A DNA stretch of 64,000 nucleotides from Bombiscardovia apis (GTDB lineage Bacteria > Actinomycetota > Actinomycetes > Actinomycetales > Bifidobacteriaceae), in contig NZ_AP026800.1 in NCBI RefSeq assembly GCF_033095945.1, positions 1,178,001-1,242,000 on the forward strand, written 5' to 3'. Positions 45,497 to 53,581 of this stretch are shown in pieces. A program made the translations under genes and the position numbers. The notes under the pieces are model-generated. The model had not been told where the DNA came from and did no database searches. It was given only the letters and a program-made list of their open reading frames with translations. Every line of letters begins with the position of its first letter. The stretch's first letter is position 1.

Positions 45497-47218
45497 TTAT
45501 TCTGCTCTACCGTGAGATTGAGCCTCGACTAGCTTTTTATAATATTTGCAACGATTCATAAGATCTGAGTGTCTACCAGAATCGAGCACTATTCCATCTT
45601 TAATAACTATAATCCAATCAGCTTCAAGGATGAGAGAGAGTCTGTGGGCTGAATACAAGAGAGTTGTATTTGGGAATCTGTTTCGTATAAGTTCAGATAT
45701 TTCTCCTTCAGCAAGACCGTCTAAACTAGATGTCGGCTCATCCATGAGCAGTAGCTTGGGAGTTCTTATCAAAGCCCGAGCAATAGCTATTCGCTGTTTT
45801 TGTCCACCCGATAACGACAAGCCTGATTCTCCTACATGGCGGTCTAGTAGATTTTCTTGGCTTACGCCGGTAATGCACAAACCAACCTGAGCCAGAGCAA
45901 AGGTGATCTCTTCATCTGTAGCTGTTTGCTTTCCTAATTTAACATTATCTCTGATAGTGCCAGTAAGAATACAAGGTTCTTGCTCAACGAAAGCTACGCA
46001 ATTCCTTAACTCTGAAATATCCAGTTCGGAAAGATTATTGCCATTAATAGTAATTTTCCCACTGGTCGGCATAAAGAATCGTTCCATCAGACCAAGGCAT
46101 GTTGTTTTTCCTCCACCAGATTCTCCAACAAGTGCCGTAATTTTCCCAGCGGGTACGTTAAAACTTACTGCCTTCAAAGAATAATTTTGTCCAAGCGAAT
46201 ATTGATGGTATACATTGTTAAAACTAACAACCGGTGCTTCAATTAGTGTTACCGCGCAAGATCTTGCATCATTTTCTTCCTCTTCCATCATCATGAATTC
46301 GTCAACTCTCTGCGCGCCGACCAAAGCTTGCTGGAATTGACCTACAGCAGAAGCTATCGATGTAGTTGCTGATGAAAAATAGGAAAAGTACATCAGAAAC
46401 ATGACAAGAGTAGCAAATTCCATGCTGCCAGAAGCAACTTGATACGCTCCGTAAAGGATAGCAAGGACATTACCAAGTTGGGATAGGATTTGAGTAATCG
46501 GACCTAAACTGCTATATAGATAGATTAATTTTTTTCCAGAATGGAATGCCTGCGATATCGTATCATAGAGTTTCCTCTTCTCTCCTTCTATAGCATTATA
46601 TGCTTTAAGCATTCTCATTGCAGAAGCTGACTCTTGTATATTTAAAGTCATACCCATTGATGCGTCCTGCACGTCATTTTGCCACTTTTTGATTGGCTTA
46701 GATACAACAAATACACACAATACAGAAATAAAGGATGGAACGATAATTATTGCAAAAAACAGAAGATTGATTTTAACCAAAGCCGTCCCAGATCCTACGA
46801 GCAAAATCGCAGACTGTATGATTCCAAGAAATTGAATGGGAATCGACTTTATCAATGCAGCGTCGCCTGCAATTCTCTGGGAATACCATGCGGGAGGTTT
46901 GACTTCACGATCAAGTAACCGCATACGGAAGAATTTTTCTACCATACGGTTTCGGGTTGAATATACCTTTTGTTCACCTATTTTACCTATTAGAGCCTGC
47001 TGAACGGCAGCTAGCATCGCTCCTAATATTGCGAGAATTCCCAGAATCATCGCAATATTGGTTACAGATATCTTCTGCTGTACTCCAGCTATTAAACACC
47101 CACTCAGCGTGGGCTGCGCTAGAGTTAAAATCTGGTTTATCACCCCCAATATTAGGCAGAAAAAATATATGCCTGCATGTCCTTCAATGTACTTCCATAT
47201 AGAATGAGAATTCTTCAT
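45497..47218 (-). CDS. ABC exporter, fused membrane and ATPase domains
   Basis: This half-transporter of 573 aa has six hydrophobic segments in residues 15-310, then an ATPase with Walker A GESGGGKTT, LSLSGGQKQRIAIARAL and LLLMDEPTSSLDG. There is no N-terminal C39 peptidase, so the leader must be removed by another protease. ATG 47218 follows AGGAG at 6 nt. Context makes it the likely exporter, or self-protection pump, for the cluster's peptide. The AT-rich codon use differs from the backbone. Confidence 0.9.
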   Translation of the reverse strand: MKNSHSIWKYIEGHAGIYFFCLILGVINQILTLAQPTLSGCLIAGVQQKISVTNIAMILGILAILGAMLAAVQQALIGKIGEQKVYSTRNRMVEKFFRMRLLDREVKPPAWYSQRIAGDAALIKSIPIQFLGIIQSAILLVGSGTALVKINLLFFAIIIVPSFISVLCVFVVSKPIKKWQNDVQDASMGMTLNIQESASAMRMLKAYNAIEGEKRKLYDTISQAFHSGKKLIYLYSSLGPITQILSQLGNVLAILYGAYQVASGSMEFATLVMFLMYFSYFSSATTSIASAVGQFQQALVGAQRVDEFMMMEEEENDARSCAVTLIEAPVVSFNNVYHQYSLGQNYSLKAVSFNVPAGKITALVGESGGGKTTCLGLMERFFMPTSGKITINGNNLSELDISELRNCVAFVEQEPCILTGTIRDNVKLGKQTATDEEITFALAQVGLCITGVSQENLLDRHVGESGLSLSGGQKQRIAIARALIRTPKLLLMDEPTSSLDGLAEGEISELIRNRFPNTTLLYSAHRLSLILEADWIIVIKDGIVLDSGRHSDLMNRCKYYKKLVEAQSHGRAE

Positions 47219-47467
47219 CTCGTACTCCTATCCCAAAATACAACATAGGTGGAATCCGGTACCGACTTTACATTGTAGATTCATAGATATCAGAAGGGCT
47301 ATGAAAATCATTTGTGGTGGTCTACCAAACCTTGCTAGACGGTCTTTAGTCTTACTGTCCTTTATCTTGCATAGCACAATTCTCTAAAATAGACAATCCC
47401 AGGAAAGGCATTCCACACTTGTGAAGCTCTGGAATAAGTAACGTGTTGAACAAACCTTCTCGCGTGT

Positions 47468-48616
47468 TTAGACCCACCAACTCAGTACGTTTGACCGTGC
47501 CTTTCTATAATCGACGATTGAGTGAGTATGGCAGTCTCTCTCATTATCTGCAGCTATTGAAAATGAATAACTTAGCACTTTCGAAACGCCAGCCTTGCGG
47601 TAAGCTTCATAAACAGATGATTGCTGAATCTTGTTATCGTCAACTAAATATAGATTTATGGAATCCGCCATAGAACGTGTCCACTCGCAGCCATCTTTAA
47701 TTACAACTTCGGATAGCAGGATTAGATTTGCGTTAACCTTGTATCTTTCTACTGCTCCAGTAATTAGCTCTTCTATAGCTATTTTCGAACCATAACAGGC
47801 AGACATGCCCAGAGAAAGCAAATGACCCGTACTGCTCAGTAAAGGTACTCCAGCAGCAATAATATCTCGCGTAATATCTACTCCATCTTCTCCGCCGTCA
47901 CCAACGATCGGATAGCATAACTCGGCAGGCACCGGCAAAAGAGGGGGGTTCGCACAAATTAAATCAAATGTATCGCCAGATAACGCACTTGAGCTGTCCC
48001 TAATACTTGTGTTCAAAACGCGATATTGCGCTTCAAGACCATTCAGAACGGCATTACACCGCGCAAGCTCAGCAGCAACTGGGTTGATTTCAACTCCTGT
48101 TACACTTGAACAACCCATTTTCGCGCAAACAAGTCCTTGTATACCGGGACCTGAACAATAATCGAGAACTCGTTTACCAAAACCGCAATATGCTGGTAAT
48201 CTTGTCACAAGAGCTTCCGAATCAGTGCCATAATATAAGGGCTGACGCCCATTGGGAAAATCAGCAAAATAGAGTAGTCCATGAATTGCATATAGACAGA
48301 GACCGTTCAGATAAATTCTGTCATTCTCAATCGTCACCAATCCTGCTGTCTGAAGTTCGCGAAAGGGTTCAATTGTTTCTAAGATCGAATCGTCAATGAC
48401 AATATTTCCCCCGTATAGCAATAAGGAGCATATTTTTTGAAGATTAGCGGGAAGAGATCTTATCAGCGGCAGTAATTCTATTGAGGCATCGTTTGTAGGA
48501 GAAACTGAGGATGTTAAATCTATATAACCAGCATTTTCCAGAGCTTCAAATATCTTTCTCCCTGCAGCGGAAGGAATGGCGTTATGATCAAATATTCTTA
48601 GCAATCTCTGTACCAT
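47468..48616 (-). CDS. SAM-dependent methyltransferase with NPP motif
   Basis: The 382-aa protein has an N-terminal helical region (about 1-130), then a class I fold with LDYCSGPGIQGLVCAKMG (motif I) and CANPPLLPVPAEL (motif IV). NPP-type enzymes such as HemK/PrmC methylate amide or amino nitrogens. Here motif IV is NPPL. Next to an Asn-rich candidate precursor this suggests N-methylation of Asn side chains, as inferred for proteusin pathways; that is inference only. It lies 1 bp after the radical SAM gene, so the two are co-expressed. Confidence 0.82.
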   Translation of the reverse strand: MVQRLLRIFDHNAIPSAAGRKIFEALENAGYIDLTSSVSPTNDASIELLPLIRSLPANLQKICSLLLYGGNIVIDDSILETIEPFRELQTAGLVTIENDRIYLNGLCLYAIHGLLYFADFPNGRQPLYYGTDSEALVTRLPAYCGFGKRVLDYCSGPGIQGLVCAKMGCSSVTGVEINPVAAELARCNAVLNGLEAQYRVLNTSIRDSSSALSGDTFDLICANPPLLPVPAELCYPIVGDGGEDGVDITRDIIAAGVPLLSSTGHLLSLGMSACYGSKIAIEELITGAVERYKVNANLILLSEVVIKDGCEWTRSMADSINLYLVDDNKIQQSSVYEAYRKAGVSKVLSYSFSIAADNERDCHTHSIVDYRKARSNVLSWWV

Positions 48617-48617
48617 A

Positions 48618-49718
48618 TTAACGTACCGCTTCCTTCATGATTTTCATAGCTGCTGTATCAGCAAGAATTTGATTAAGATTCGCGTAAAGGATTTGTAACA
48701 AATCATTATTAGTCGTTACTTCTTCGCAGAGTTCACACACAGGGTGAAATTTCTGTCGGATAAACTCATTATCGGTTCCTGTCGCTAGTTGATAAAGGTA
48801 AGCAGGACCCAACACGCCTATAGCATTTAAAAGTGCTTGCTGCTCGCTACTAGGGCGGGGGATATCAACCCCACCAGTTTTTTTAAAAACTCTTCCCAAC
48901 GATAGTACGTTGTTCCCCTCAGCATTTATTCCGCAGCAAACTCCTCCTGTTCCATCAGCCATTAGTGTAATTGGTCTAAAAATCCCGTTGCATCCACCGA
49001 AGAGCCCAACACCAGATTGATTATCTTCGAAATATTGGTTTTTAAGTCTGCGGCCTCTTCCTAGCCTAGCGATTTTTGTGTTGGATATTCCGTAAACAGT
49101 TCCATCGGCCGATCTATCAGGCAATTGGCTCCTGCCATTACTTTCCTCAAAAATGAGTGAACCAGGTTCTCCCAGAAACTCCTTGAGCATATCTGCTGTG
49201 ACTTTACTGCGAGGACCTCTGCACACAGCAATAAGAACAGTTTCGAACCCTTTGTGTTTAGAAGCGTTCCATGCGCGCTTAACATTATCGAGAGGAACCC
49301 ATACTGCATGAAAATCATCAGTTGAAATATTGATTTCAGATAATCCTGCATCTCTCAGGTCATTTATAATTTCTTCCGATTTACTATCATCAGTTGCCCA
49401 GTATGCATTTGTTACAATTCTAGTGCTCAATCCAGTCTCAGAACAGTACGCTATCGCTTCAAGAAGTTCATCACCAAGGAGGGTGGACTCGCCGCCAGTA
49501 AAGACAACCACTTTCAAAGGATTAGAAGAACGCACAAAATCTATATACTCAATTATTTCCGAGCTTGTTAAACGTTCTTTACGCTCGGGACCAGATTTCA
49601 TTAAGCAATGAGCGCAACGAATAGGGCATTCATCTGTAGTTGCTATAGCGAGTTCATATACAAACTTATTGGAATAAAGACGCAAATTATCATGTTCACC
49701 ACCAGTGGAAACTACCAT
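48618..49718 (-). CDS. Radical SAM peptide-modifying enzyme
   Basis: The cluster-binding CPIRCAHC (Cys-x3-Cys-x2-Cys) lies near residue 30, followed by VVFTGGES. The C-terminal part has extra cysteines in GGCNGIF, GGVCCG and CELCEE, consistent with a SPASM/twitch-type auxiliary iron-sulfur site. The length is 367 codons from ATG 49718, set by AAGGAGG; the frame is open to a GTG at 49733. It could epimerise, cross-link or methylate the precursor; the subfamily cannot be told by eye. Confidence 0.88.
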   Translation of the reverse strand: MVVSTGGEHDNLRLYSNKFVYELAIATTDECPIRCAHCLMKSGPERKERLTSSEIIEYIDFVRSSNPLKVVVFTGGESTLLGDELLEAIAYCSETGLSTRIVTNAYWATDDSKSEEIINDLRDAGLSEINISTDDFHAVWVPLDNVKRAWNASKHKGFETVLIAVCRGPRSKVTADMLKEFLGEPGSLIFEESNGRSQLPDRSADGTVYGISNTKIARLGRGRRLKNQYFEDNQSGVGLFGGCNGIFRPITLMADGTGGVCCGINAEGNNVLSLGRVFKKTGGVDIPRPSSEQQALLNAIGVLGPAYLYQLATGTDNEFIRQKFHPVCELCEEVTTNNDLLQILYANLNQILADTAAMKIMKEAVR

Positions 49719-49738
49719 GTTTCCTCCTTCCACGTGTT

Positions 49739-49767
49739 ATAATATTATGGGGTCAGAATGCTGCCAA
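49739..49767 (-). promoter_or_regulatory. Promoter of the radical SAM-methyltransferase unit
   Basis: TTGGCA (49762-49767), a 17-nt spacer and TATTAT (49739-49744) lie immediately before the Shine-Dalgarno of the radical SAM gene. The predicted 5' leader is very short. Confidence 0.6.
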
Positions 49768-49833
49768 TTACCGGAATTGAATCTTTTATAATAGGAACCA
49801 TCCGTCAACTAACTCTAGATCATAGATTCTTAT

Positions 49834-50436
49834 CTATTGTTCAATTCGTTGCAGAGTCGATGATTCTGGCGACTTTTCCTCATTAACGACACCGTCGACT
49901 AGTACTAATCCTTCAGATACTCGCTCAATGTCAAACGAAATTTGAAATTCTTGAAACTGTCCCTTTTTACCAAGCGCTTGCTTCCGCAGAGTACTACGCA
50001 CTATAGCTCGTTCTCGGCTTTCACTTAACCCTCTACTCTCGAAGAGCTTATGTAAATCTGAATTTAGATATTGCTCAGAGAAGGTGATGGGGAGCTGGAC
50101 CCGATCAGACATTTCAACACCAGGGTTGCCATATCCGTTTGCATTAACACGATAGTTAGCATTAGCCCCATAGTGAAGATTAGCACCCCACCATGCATTA
50201 GCCACCCAGTTGACATTTGCTGCAAGATTGAAATTAGCCACTACATTCGCCAAGATACCCCAAAATGGCTGAATCTCTGGTTTTTCATCTACTGCAGCAG
50301 GAGCTTTACTTTCTACAGGTTTTAACCCCGTCAGCGCTGACTCTAGCACAACAAGTCGCATACCTTCTGGCGCAGTCATAAGATAATCACTCAGATAAGT
50401 CAAATCTTCACTGTTATCAGTTAATCTGAAATCCAA
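49834..50436 (-). CDS. Candidate RiPP precursor with Asn-rich hexapeptide repeats (main frame)
   Basis: The 200-codon frame is openable at TTG 50436 but has no ribosome binding site. Residues 69-104 are six hexads of consensus x-N-aromatic-x-Ala-Asn, for example VNWVAN, AWWGAN and LHYGAN. Asn occurs at 68, 74, 80, 86, 92, 98 and 104, and aromatics at 77, 83, 89 and 95. A helical, acidic leader-like region precedes and about 95 charged residues follow. I judge it the substrate of the neighbouring radical SAM and methyltransferase enzymes. The true 5' end is probably the 39-codon frame at 50448-50567, separated by one missing base. Confidence 0.6.
   Translation of the reverse strand: MDFRLTDNSEDLTYLSDYLMTAPEGMRLVVLESALTGLKPVESKAPAAVDEKPEIQPFWGILANVVANFNLAANVNWVANAWWGANLHYGANANYRVNANGYGNPGVEMSDRVQLPITFSEQYLNSDLHKLFESRGLSESRERAIVRSTLRKQALGKKGQFQEFQISFDIERVSEGLVLVDGVVNEEKSPESSTLQRIEQ
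50125..50232 (-). repeat. Six tandem hexapeptide-encoding units
   Basis: Coding for residues 69-104 of the candidate precursor. The units are conserved at the protein level (Asn at positions 2 and 6) more than at the DNA level, which suggests selection rather than recent slippage. Confidence 0.75.
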
Positions 50437-50447
50437 GTCTACTGCTT

Positions 50448-50567
50448 TTAAGAAGTTCGAGGGATCTTGCTCGAACTTATTTTAGCCTGATCATCAGTTA
50501 AAATTAATTCCCGTATTTCTCGTAGAGACTCTACTATATCCCGTGAACTGTCTGATTTTACATTCAT
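50448..50567 (-). pseudogene. Probable 5' part of the precursor gene, split by a frameshift
   Basis: ATG 50567 has the best ribosome binding site of the region (AGGAGG, 6 nt). The 39-aa frame (MNVKSDSSRDIVESLREIRE...) ends at 50448. In the frame of the 200-aa protein, uninterrupted codons run back to the A-run at 50480-50483 and read NKFEQDPSNFLKAVDLDF. One extra A there would fuse the two into a 244-aa protein. Either a deletion, a sequencing error or programmed slippage explains this. Confidence 0.6.
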
Positions 50568-50647
50568 TGCAATCCTCCTGTGTAAAAGTTCCAGCGGTAC
50601 AGCCCTTCTTCGCACTTTCTACCAGCACAACAGTCTAAGCATAGCTC

Positions 50648-50653
50648 ATTATA
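50648..50653 (-). promoter_or_regulatory. Possible -10 box of the precursor gene
   Basis: A perfect TATAAT on the minus strand about 80 nt before ATG 50567. The -35 region at 17-18 nt is poor. Confidence 0.35.
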
Positions 50654-50771
50654 CGCTAATCGCGAAATTGGATTACTGCTTTACTACTGGCCATACTGGG
50701 TTTCTGAACCGATTAAAAATAAAAGAATTCTTCGATATACTTATTAGTAAACCATCAACGGCAGAGGTGTT

Positions 50772-51455
50772 ATGAAATCGAAAATTAATGCTTGCAGTAT
50801 CGCAACATTGGCTTGGTCAACTATTGTGTTGCTTTTCGCTGTGCTTAAATTCCGAGAATCGAGCGGTCCCGTAGCTTTACATTGGAATATGCACGGAGAG
50901 GTAGATCGTTGGGGCTCGATTAATGAAACACTTGTAATACCAATTTCCCTGTTCATTTTAACTCTCTCCGGCATATCTATTCAGCCAGTCTTAAAAGAGA
51001 CACAAAAAAATAGTGTAATTACAGACGTAATTACACTAATCCTTCTCGGATCGGATGGTTACCTTGGCGCTCTTTGCACTGGCTTATCAAGTGCGCATAC
51101 TGATCCCAATAATAGAATATGGCTAAACTCAGGTAATATTTTCTTACTAGTTGTTTCGACATCTTTTCTATATTTTGCCTATAGTGCGTCAAGATCTCGA
51201 CGAGTTGTAATGCCTGGGGTTAACGGGGTCGGTACCTGTCTCTTCGATTTACGGTCGAAAAAGATCCGTACATTCTGGAGCGTTTCGCTGTTAGTAAGCG
51301 GTGTCGTCGGAATAATCTTATGTTTCATTTACTCAGCAAATGACCCAGTTTTGTCCATTGCTGGTGGCATTCCTGGTCTCTGTATATCAATACTCCTCTT
51401 CGCAAGTGTACTCATTACGATTGCACTTTCAAATACTGTTTTAGACAAATACTAA
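50772..51455 (+). CDS. SdpI/DUF1648-like membrane protein, possible immunity factor
   Basis: The 227-aa polytopic protein has an N-terminal DUF1648-type motif (PVALHWNMHGEVDRWGS) between the first two membrane segments; about six segments in all. The SdpI family protects Bacillus subtilis against its own SdpC toxin. Lying divergent from the candidate precursor, it fits self-immunity; that role is inferred. ATG 50772 follows GAGG. The reading frame is intact, unlike several neighbours. Confidence 0.75.
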   Translation: MKSKINACSIATLAWSTIVLLFAVLKFRESSGPVALHWNMHGEVDRWGSINETLVIPISLFILTLSGISIQPVLKETQKNSVITDVITLILLGSDGYLGALCTGLSSAHTDPNNRIWLNSGNIFLLVVSTSFLYFAYSASRSRRVVMPGVNGVGTCLFDLRSKKIRTFWSVSLLVSGVVGIILCFIYSANDPVLSIAGGIPGLCISILLFASVLITIALSNTVLDKY

Positions 51456-51693
51456 GCCTAAGACTAGTCCATTATTTTATTCTCTTGTTACTTAACAAAT
51501 TGGTTTACGTAAGTCATTTCCGTCGTACAGGGTTTATTCAGGTCTAGAGTCGTCGTTAGATGGATTGATTGCGTTTGGGTTCAGCTTCGTAAGCGTTGTT
51601 ATTCTCTTTGGTTACTATAGAGGAGGACATCTCTGCAAGTGTGTGTTGGATTGATGCCACAGTAGAAGCTTATTGAAAGAGGCAGAGTTACCG

Positions 51694-51880
51694 ACCTCCA
51701 TCTGAGTCTTCACCCATGAGAGTTAAGATGACACCGGCTAGGATTTGTGCAGGTATGAGCTGTTCAGATGCTCAGCTCGATCGTTGTCCGCGGGTATCAT
51801 CGTGCTTGTATTCTAGGTCGAGCAGATTGGTGTTTGCTGGTAGGCTATAATTGGTGCGCTTATAAAATCAAGGACAACTT
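51694..51880 (-). pseudogene. Fragment of an unidentified coding sequence
   Basis: A minus-strand frame reads plausibly coding peptide (NYSLPANTNLLDLEYKHDD..., then SEQLIPAQILAGVILTLMGE) interrupted by one in-frame TGA. No start codon with a ribosome binding site. The remaining sequence between 51456 and 52043 shows nothing I can support. Confidence 0.3.
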
Positions 51881-52002
51881 AGTTTGTACCGTACTTTAAA
51901 CCTAAAGTTAGACTCCATTGAGAATTCCATGAATGATACAGGCTTGGAGATAATTTACTCCACCATTTTCTGATGATTCTCATTAAATTTTGGCCATTAA
52001 CC

Positions 52003-52440
52003 CTAAATTTTGTGGGATCCGTCAAGCGCACCTTCAGCAATTCTATTGTGGAGTATCCCGTATATGATGAGGTCTGCAAATAGCCAGTATCCGAACAGCT
52101 GAGTGGGCCGATACCAATCAGCCAGACGGGCCAAACTACCGTGGTAGCCCGCAGCCGGTAGGGTTTGCGCCAGCCAAATAGCAGTCAGCCAAGGCACAAG
52201 ACCCGCGAATACTATCTTGCAGCATAGTTCGAGCATGAAAGATGCGAATCCGGCCCAAACTGTTGCCCTGCTCTTAGTCTCGCTTTCGACAGGCTCGGGC
52301 AAAATACGGTAGGGTAACGGAGCCTTGGGTTCGCTTGACTCTTGGCAAGCCTCCTGCTCTGCACCATCCGGCTTAATCGCTTCGAGAAAGTCGAGCAGCT
52401 GGTCTTGAAAGCTCTTGCCTCCCTTATCGCTGTTGTCCAA
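52003..52440 (-). pseudogene. Truncated second copy of the host membrane-protein gene
   Basis: It matches residues 1 to about 134 of the protein encoded at 43164-43751 with only about six differences. It then leaves homology at 52044 and runs 12 unrelated codons to a stop. The last membrane segments are missing, so it is probably non-functional. The homologous TTG start with GGGAGG is preserved at 52440. Confidence 0.75.
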
Positions 52441-52609
52441 AGCCCCCACCTCCCCTAGTCTTTACTCTCATTCTAAGCACAGACCGAATCACCCAAGTTC
52501 CCCCGCCCTTCACAAGCCAATGTATGCCGAACTCGGCAGAGCCTCGTGCAACCATGGTATTGCCAATATCGAACGCATATATCAGGAGATCAACAAATAC
52601 CCCAACACC
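52044..52609. repeat. Direct duplication, island copy B (566 bp)
   Basis: Partner of 43355-43920 in the same orientation. It lies between the exporter/radical SAM half and the PqqD/peptidase/E1 half of the cluster. Confidence 0.85.
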
Positions 52610-52622
52610 ACAGACTAGCGGA

Positions 52623-52644
52623 CACACATTTTGGCGTATACCCG
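52623..52644. repeat. Extra copy of the inverted-repeat motif
   Basis: CACACATTTTGGCGTATA, identical over 18 bases to the right end of the element at 44613-45038, lies 13 bp after duplication copy B, at the junction with the PqqD-like gene side. Confidence 0.6.
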
Positions 52645-52737
52645 CAATACAATGAGGCATACAAAATCGCACCCAACTGTCGCAGAGAGGTAAAGGATAC
52701 ACAACTGCTATCTAGACATTGAGCAATACACCGTACA

Positions 52738-53061
52738 TCAAAAAACTAACAACACGGCTGGTATCTTATCAAATATGTTTTTTCCCTCTGGAGCAACACC
52801 AATCAGCCCATTGCTGGACAATGTTCTTAAAAAGCCTAAGACATCCACAGCGGTTGAAGATTTGCTCTCTATAATTTTTTCTACTTCATAAACAGGTCGA
52901 GTTCCATCCAATAGACGAACAACATCAGCACCTATAGGCGGAATTGCAAGAAAAGTCGAACCTGTCCCCAGAATATACGATCCGTCTTTTTCTTCCGTCA
53001 AACTTAAAGAAGATAGATCAACCCTATCTCCAGCATTTATCTCGGGCTCTGCACCATTCAT
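52738..53061 (-). CDS. PqqD-like RiPP recognition protein
   Basis: The 107-aa protein has the winged-helix pattern of PqqD (TFLAIPPIGADVVRLLDGTR, then a helix and DVLGFLRTLSSNGLIGV). PqqD-type domains bind leader peptides and present them to modifying enzymes, here probably the radical SAM or E1-like enzyme. ATG 53061 overlaps the stop of the peptidase frame (ATGA). The hydrophobic C-terminal tail DKIPAVLLVF may be the start of a lost membrane domain, because the rearranged block begins 130 bp further on. Confidence 0.7.
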   Translation of the reverse strand: MNGAEPEINAGDRVDLSSLSLTEEKDGSYILGTGSTFLAIPPIGADVVRLLDGTRPVYEVEKIIESKSSTAVDVLGFLRTLSSNGLIGVAPEGKNIFDKIPAVLLVF

Positions 53062-53501
53062 AATAAAGACTCCATGAGCTTTTCGGTGAATCTTTCTATC
53101 GCAACCGGTTTTATAGCCGACACGCGAGGGCTTAGATAAGCTAACTCAGAAAGAAGCGATTTATAATTTGGAAACTCTGCATTTAGCGAGCTTTTCTTCA
53201 TTTGTGAATATTGAAAAGCCATGATGCAGATACGAGAGAGATAAAAACTATTAAATGATTTTTCAGACGTATTCCACTGCCGCTTGATCTCCTCTTGCAG
53301 GAATGAAAAATCACTCTCTTGCAATATGTAATATTCATAAGGAGAAGAGAGATAGACATTCGACCCCGGTCCACCGCTACCTTCGAAAACTCTGTCTAAA
53401 TCACGCATAAAGATAGACCAAAAACTTTCAATATCGGCTATCTTCCGCGAACGGTCCAAGTGCAAATCACTTTCAATCCGAAAAGCTGGAAGTTCCGACA
53501 C
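53058..53501 (-). pseudogene. C-terminal part of the M14-like peptidase, separate frame
   Basis: The 147-codon frame can open at GTG 53501 but has no ribosome binding site. Coding-like sequence in this frame continues upstream to about 53620 (AAKQIDWLKKTAGSIPDDIG...). One additional base in the run of five at 53618-53622 would join it to the M14 frame, giving about 400 aa. Its stop overlaps the PqqD-like start, which supports it being the real 3' end. Confidence 0.6.
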
Positions 53502-53581
53502 TATGGAAGAGCTATAGTCTCTAGCGTATTCAAAACTCGCAGCTCCACCGATATCATCGGGAATGGATCCTGCTGTCTTCT

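Noticed and set aside
47352..47453. A 33-codon Cys-containing frame between the methyltransferase and exporter genes, considered as a second precursor peptide
   Set aside because: Its only starts are a TTG one base from a purine-rich stretch and an internal ATG without a ribosome binding site; no repeat or family signal.
49834..50436. Pentapeptide-repeat protein (A(D/N)LxX) as an alternative identity for the Asn-rich protein
   Set aside because: The spacing of Asn is six residues, not five, and the central Leu is mostly replaced by Trp or Tyr.
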